Below, one piece after another: positions 5,460 to 6,618 of a stretch of 6,618 nt of DNA; within the stretch, counting starts at the first letter, position 1, and every line of letters starts with the position of its first letter. The notes beneath the pieces were generated by a model. It did no database searches. It was not told where the DNA came from and worked only from the letters and a program-made list of their open reading frames with translations. Location of the stretch: assembly GCA_900554975.1 (NCBI GenBank), contig USJI01000065.1, forward strand, positions 1 through 6,618, in the 5' to 3' direction. The position numbers were made by a program, and so were the translations under genes. The DNA comes from an uncultured Ruminococcus sp. (GTDB taxonomy: Bacteria; Bacillota; Clostridia; Oscillospirales; Ruminococcaceae).

Positions 5460-6467
5460 TTACTTATTTCCCATCTGTTTCAGAAGCATTGAGAAATTAT
5501 CAATGTTATGAATACACTCTTTCAGAATCTTTTCCGTATTTTTTATCTGTTCATCAATCTGCTTTGTAAAATCGCCGATTGACTTCATAGCATCTTCTAT
5601 CTTGTCAGCGGATTCCTTGCTTCTGTCCGCCAGGTCTCTTATTTCCTGTGTGATAACGCCGAAACTCTTTCCGCTTTCCTTTGCTCTTGCAGCCTCAATA
5701 TAGGCGTTGAATCCGAGGATTCTTGTATTTCTTGCAATATCCTGTATAACCTTTACTGTTTCCTTTGTTGAATTCACTTCCGAAACGGATTTCTTTGCAA
5801 TATCTTCAAGGAATGTAAACTCGGAACGCAGTTTGTCCATATTTTCTGAATTTGTATTTATCAAATCCTCGGCATCGTGTATCTGCGTCATAAGGCTTGC
5901 ATTAAGGCTTGTAAGCCCTGAATTATTCTTGTTTGCAATATAATTGCTGTATGCTATCTGTGAAAGAACGTTTGCAATGGTACACAGAAATTCCGCCGCC
6001 TTGTCTATCTGACGCTTCGGAAGTATCTTTACCTTTCTTACAGCCCTTACATAGTCCTCCGAATCAACTCCTATCTCAGCCGCATATCTTCTCATTTTTT
6101 CCTCGTCCGGACGTTCTGTGAGAACCTGTCCGCCGATAAATGAACCGATAAACTTTCCGTTTACCATTATCGGTGCGGCAAAGTCAACAAGACCTGCATG
6201 GCAGTAATATGTAGACGCTCTGCCGGTATACATTGTGTTTTCTCCGCCCTGTTTGTCGCATTTTTCACATCTCTGACAGCCTGTACGTGATTTTCTGGTA
6301 AGTTCCATACAGAATTCCGTAAAATTGCTTCCCTGCGTTACCGCTGTTCCGTCAGCATCTGCTGTAAGTGCCGCCATGCCGGTTGTATTGGCAAATCCGT
6401 CCTGAATATCCTGCAACGTCTTTACATCAATAAGATCAGTCAGTCTTAATCCATCCAATTCTGTCAT
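5460..6467 (-). CDS. Soluble PocR-domain / MCP-type signalling protein
   Basis: A 335-residue protein with no signal peptide or membrane helix, so a cytoplasmic sensor. Residues about 10-175 match the PocR ligand-binding domain (PF10114): FTEFCMEL (49-56), a Cys cluster C64/C67/C70, YYCHAGLVDFAAPI (87-100) and GSFIGGQVL (108-116). This domain was proposed to sense small hydrocarbon-like molecules; Cys spacing could also suit a metal. Residues about 180-335 are a helical hairpin of the MCP signalling type, with the tip NTRILGFNAYIEAARAKE (247-264) followed by FGVITQEIRDLADRS. The tip differs from the usual QTNLLALNAAIEAARAGE, the helices are short, and there is no HAMP domain and no CheR-tether pentapeptide at the C-terminus (QMGNK). 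The start at 6467 is chosen because CGGAGG lies 7 bases upstream; the in-frame ATG at 6485 precedes that site. Output, chemotaxis or another pathway, cannot be told from the window. Confidence 0.9.
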   Translation of the reverse strand: MTELDGLRLTDLIDVKTLQDIQDGFANTTGMAALTADADGTAVTQGSNFTEFCMELTRKSRTGCQRCEKCDKQGGENTMYTGRASTYYCHAGLVDFAAPIMVNGKFIGSFIGGQVLTERPDEEKMRRYAAEIGVDSEDYVRAVRKVKILPKRQIDKAAEFLCTIANVLSQIAYSNYIANKNNSGLTSLNASLMTQIHDAEDLINTNSENMDKLRSEFTFLEDIAKKSVSEVNSTKETVKVIQDIARNTRILGFNAYIEAARAKESGKSFGVITQEIRDLADRSKESADKIEDAMKSIGDFTKQIDEQIKNTEKILKECIHNIDNFSMLLKQMGNK

Positions 6468-6494
6468 TATATGTCCTCCGCTCATTTAAGATCA

Positions 6495-6529
6495 TGCAGT
6501 CCGCAAATATGCGTTTTACGGATTCTGCA
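6495..6529 (-). promoter_or_regulatory. Stem-loop in the PocR-MCP leader
   Basis: On the minus strand TGCAG and TCCG pair with CGGA and CTGCA, giving a 9-bp stem with a 2-base bulge and a 15-base loop. CGCA and TGCG inside can form a competing small hairpin. The element lies in the roughly 70-base untranslated leader, ending about 17 bases before the ribosome binding site. It has no U tail and matches no riboswitch class I recognise. Confidence 0.5.
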
Positions 6530-6544
6530 CTGATTACAATTACT

Positions 6545-6573
6545 ATTTTATGCGATTTATCTCAATTTGTCAA
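6545..6573 (-). promoter_or_regulatory. Predicted PocR-MCP promoter
   Basis: On the minus strand a perfect TTGACA (complement of 6568-6573), a 17-bp spacer and TAAAAT (complement of 6545-6550, 5 of 6 consensus). Transcription would start near 6538. The DNA just upstream (6574-6618) is very AT-rich, with A and T tracts that could act as an UP element; no gene is visible there. The pattern is that of the housekeeping sigma factor, not of a motility sigma (sigma-D/FliA type). Confidence 0.85.
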
Positions 6574-6618
6574 TAGATTTTCATAAATTTGCAAAAATAT
6601 ATTTTACAATATCCTGCA

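Noticed and set aside
5707..6121. Plus-strand frames opposite the PocR-MCP gene
   Set aside because: Antisense shadows; the minus-strand frame has two recognisable domains, a promoter and a ribosome binding site.
1..6618. Insertion sequences, CRISPR repeats, tRNA or rRNA genes
   Set aside because: No transposase motifs, terminal repeats, regularly spaced repeats or RNA gene signatures were seen by reading both strands.

Overview
The window looks like chromosomal DNA from a low-GC Gram-positive bacterium of the class Clostridia. Signs are the strong AGGAGG-type ribosome binding sites, near-consensus sigma-A promoters, U-tailed hairpin terminators, AT-rich gaps and a frequent AGA/ATA codon style. 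A Ruminococcus-like (Oscillospiraceae) gut or rumen organism is my best guess, but that is an impression from protein style, not a search result.

Six genes fill nearly all of the window (five of them well supported in function). From left to right they are: malQ (GH77 4-alpha-glucanotransferase, minus strand); a small four-helix membrane protein of the CmpB / putative ABC-transporter type IV family (plus, TTG start); purA (adenylosuccinate synthetase, plus); a Nudix hydrolase resembling Ap4A hydrolases (minus); a CPBP/Abi-type intramembrane protease homologue (plus); and a soluble receptor joining a PocR ligand-binding domain to a short MCP signalling hairpin (minus). In every case the best start codon is an internal one chosen by its ribosome binding site, so the proteins are shorter than the longest open frames.

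The arrangement is mostly single-gene units rather than one operon. malQ and the small membrane gene diverge from a 131-bp gap. purA and the Nudix gene converge on one bidirectional terminator that runs into the Nudix stop codon. The Nudix and CPBP genes diverge from back-to-back promoters. The CPBP and PocR-MCP genes converge on two hairpins. Only malQ seems to have a co-transcribed partner: a ribosome binding site lies at the left edge, with its start codon apparently cut off by the window end.

The genes do not form an obvious joint pathway: maltodextrin/glycogen metabolism, AMP synthesis, nucleotide clean-up, membrane proteolysis and signal sensing are simply adjacent. I see no mobile element, CRISPR array, tRNA, rRNA or clear sign of transfer. 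The most interesting items are the PocR-MCP receptor without membrane segments and with an altered tip, the purA promoter whose -35 box sits inside an upstream terminator hairpin, and small hairpins at the predicted 5' ends of malQ, purA and PocR-MCP mRNAs.
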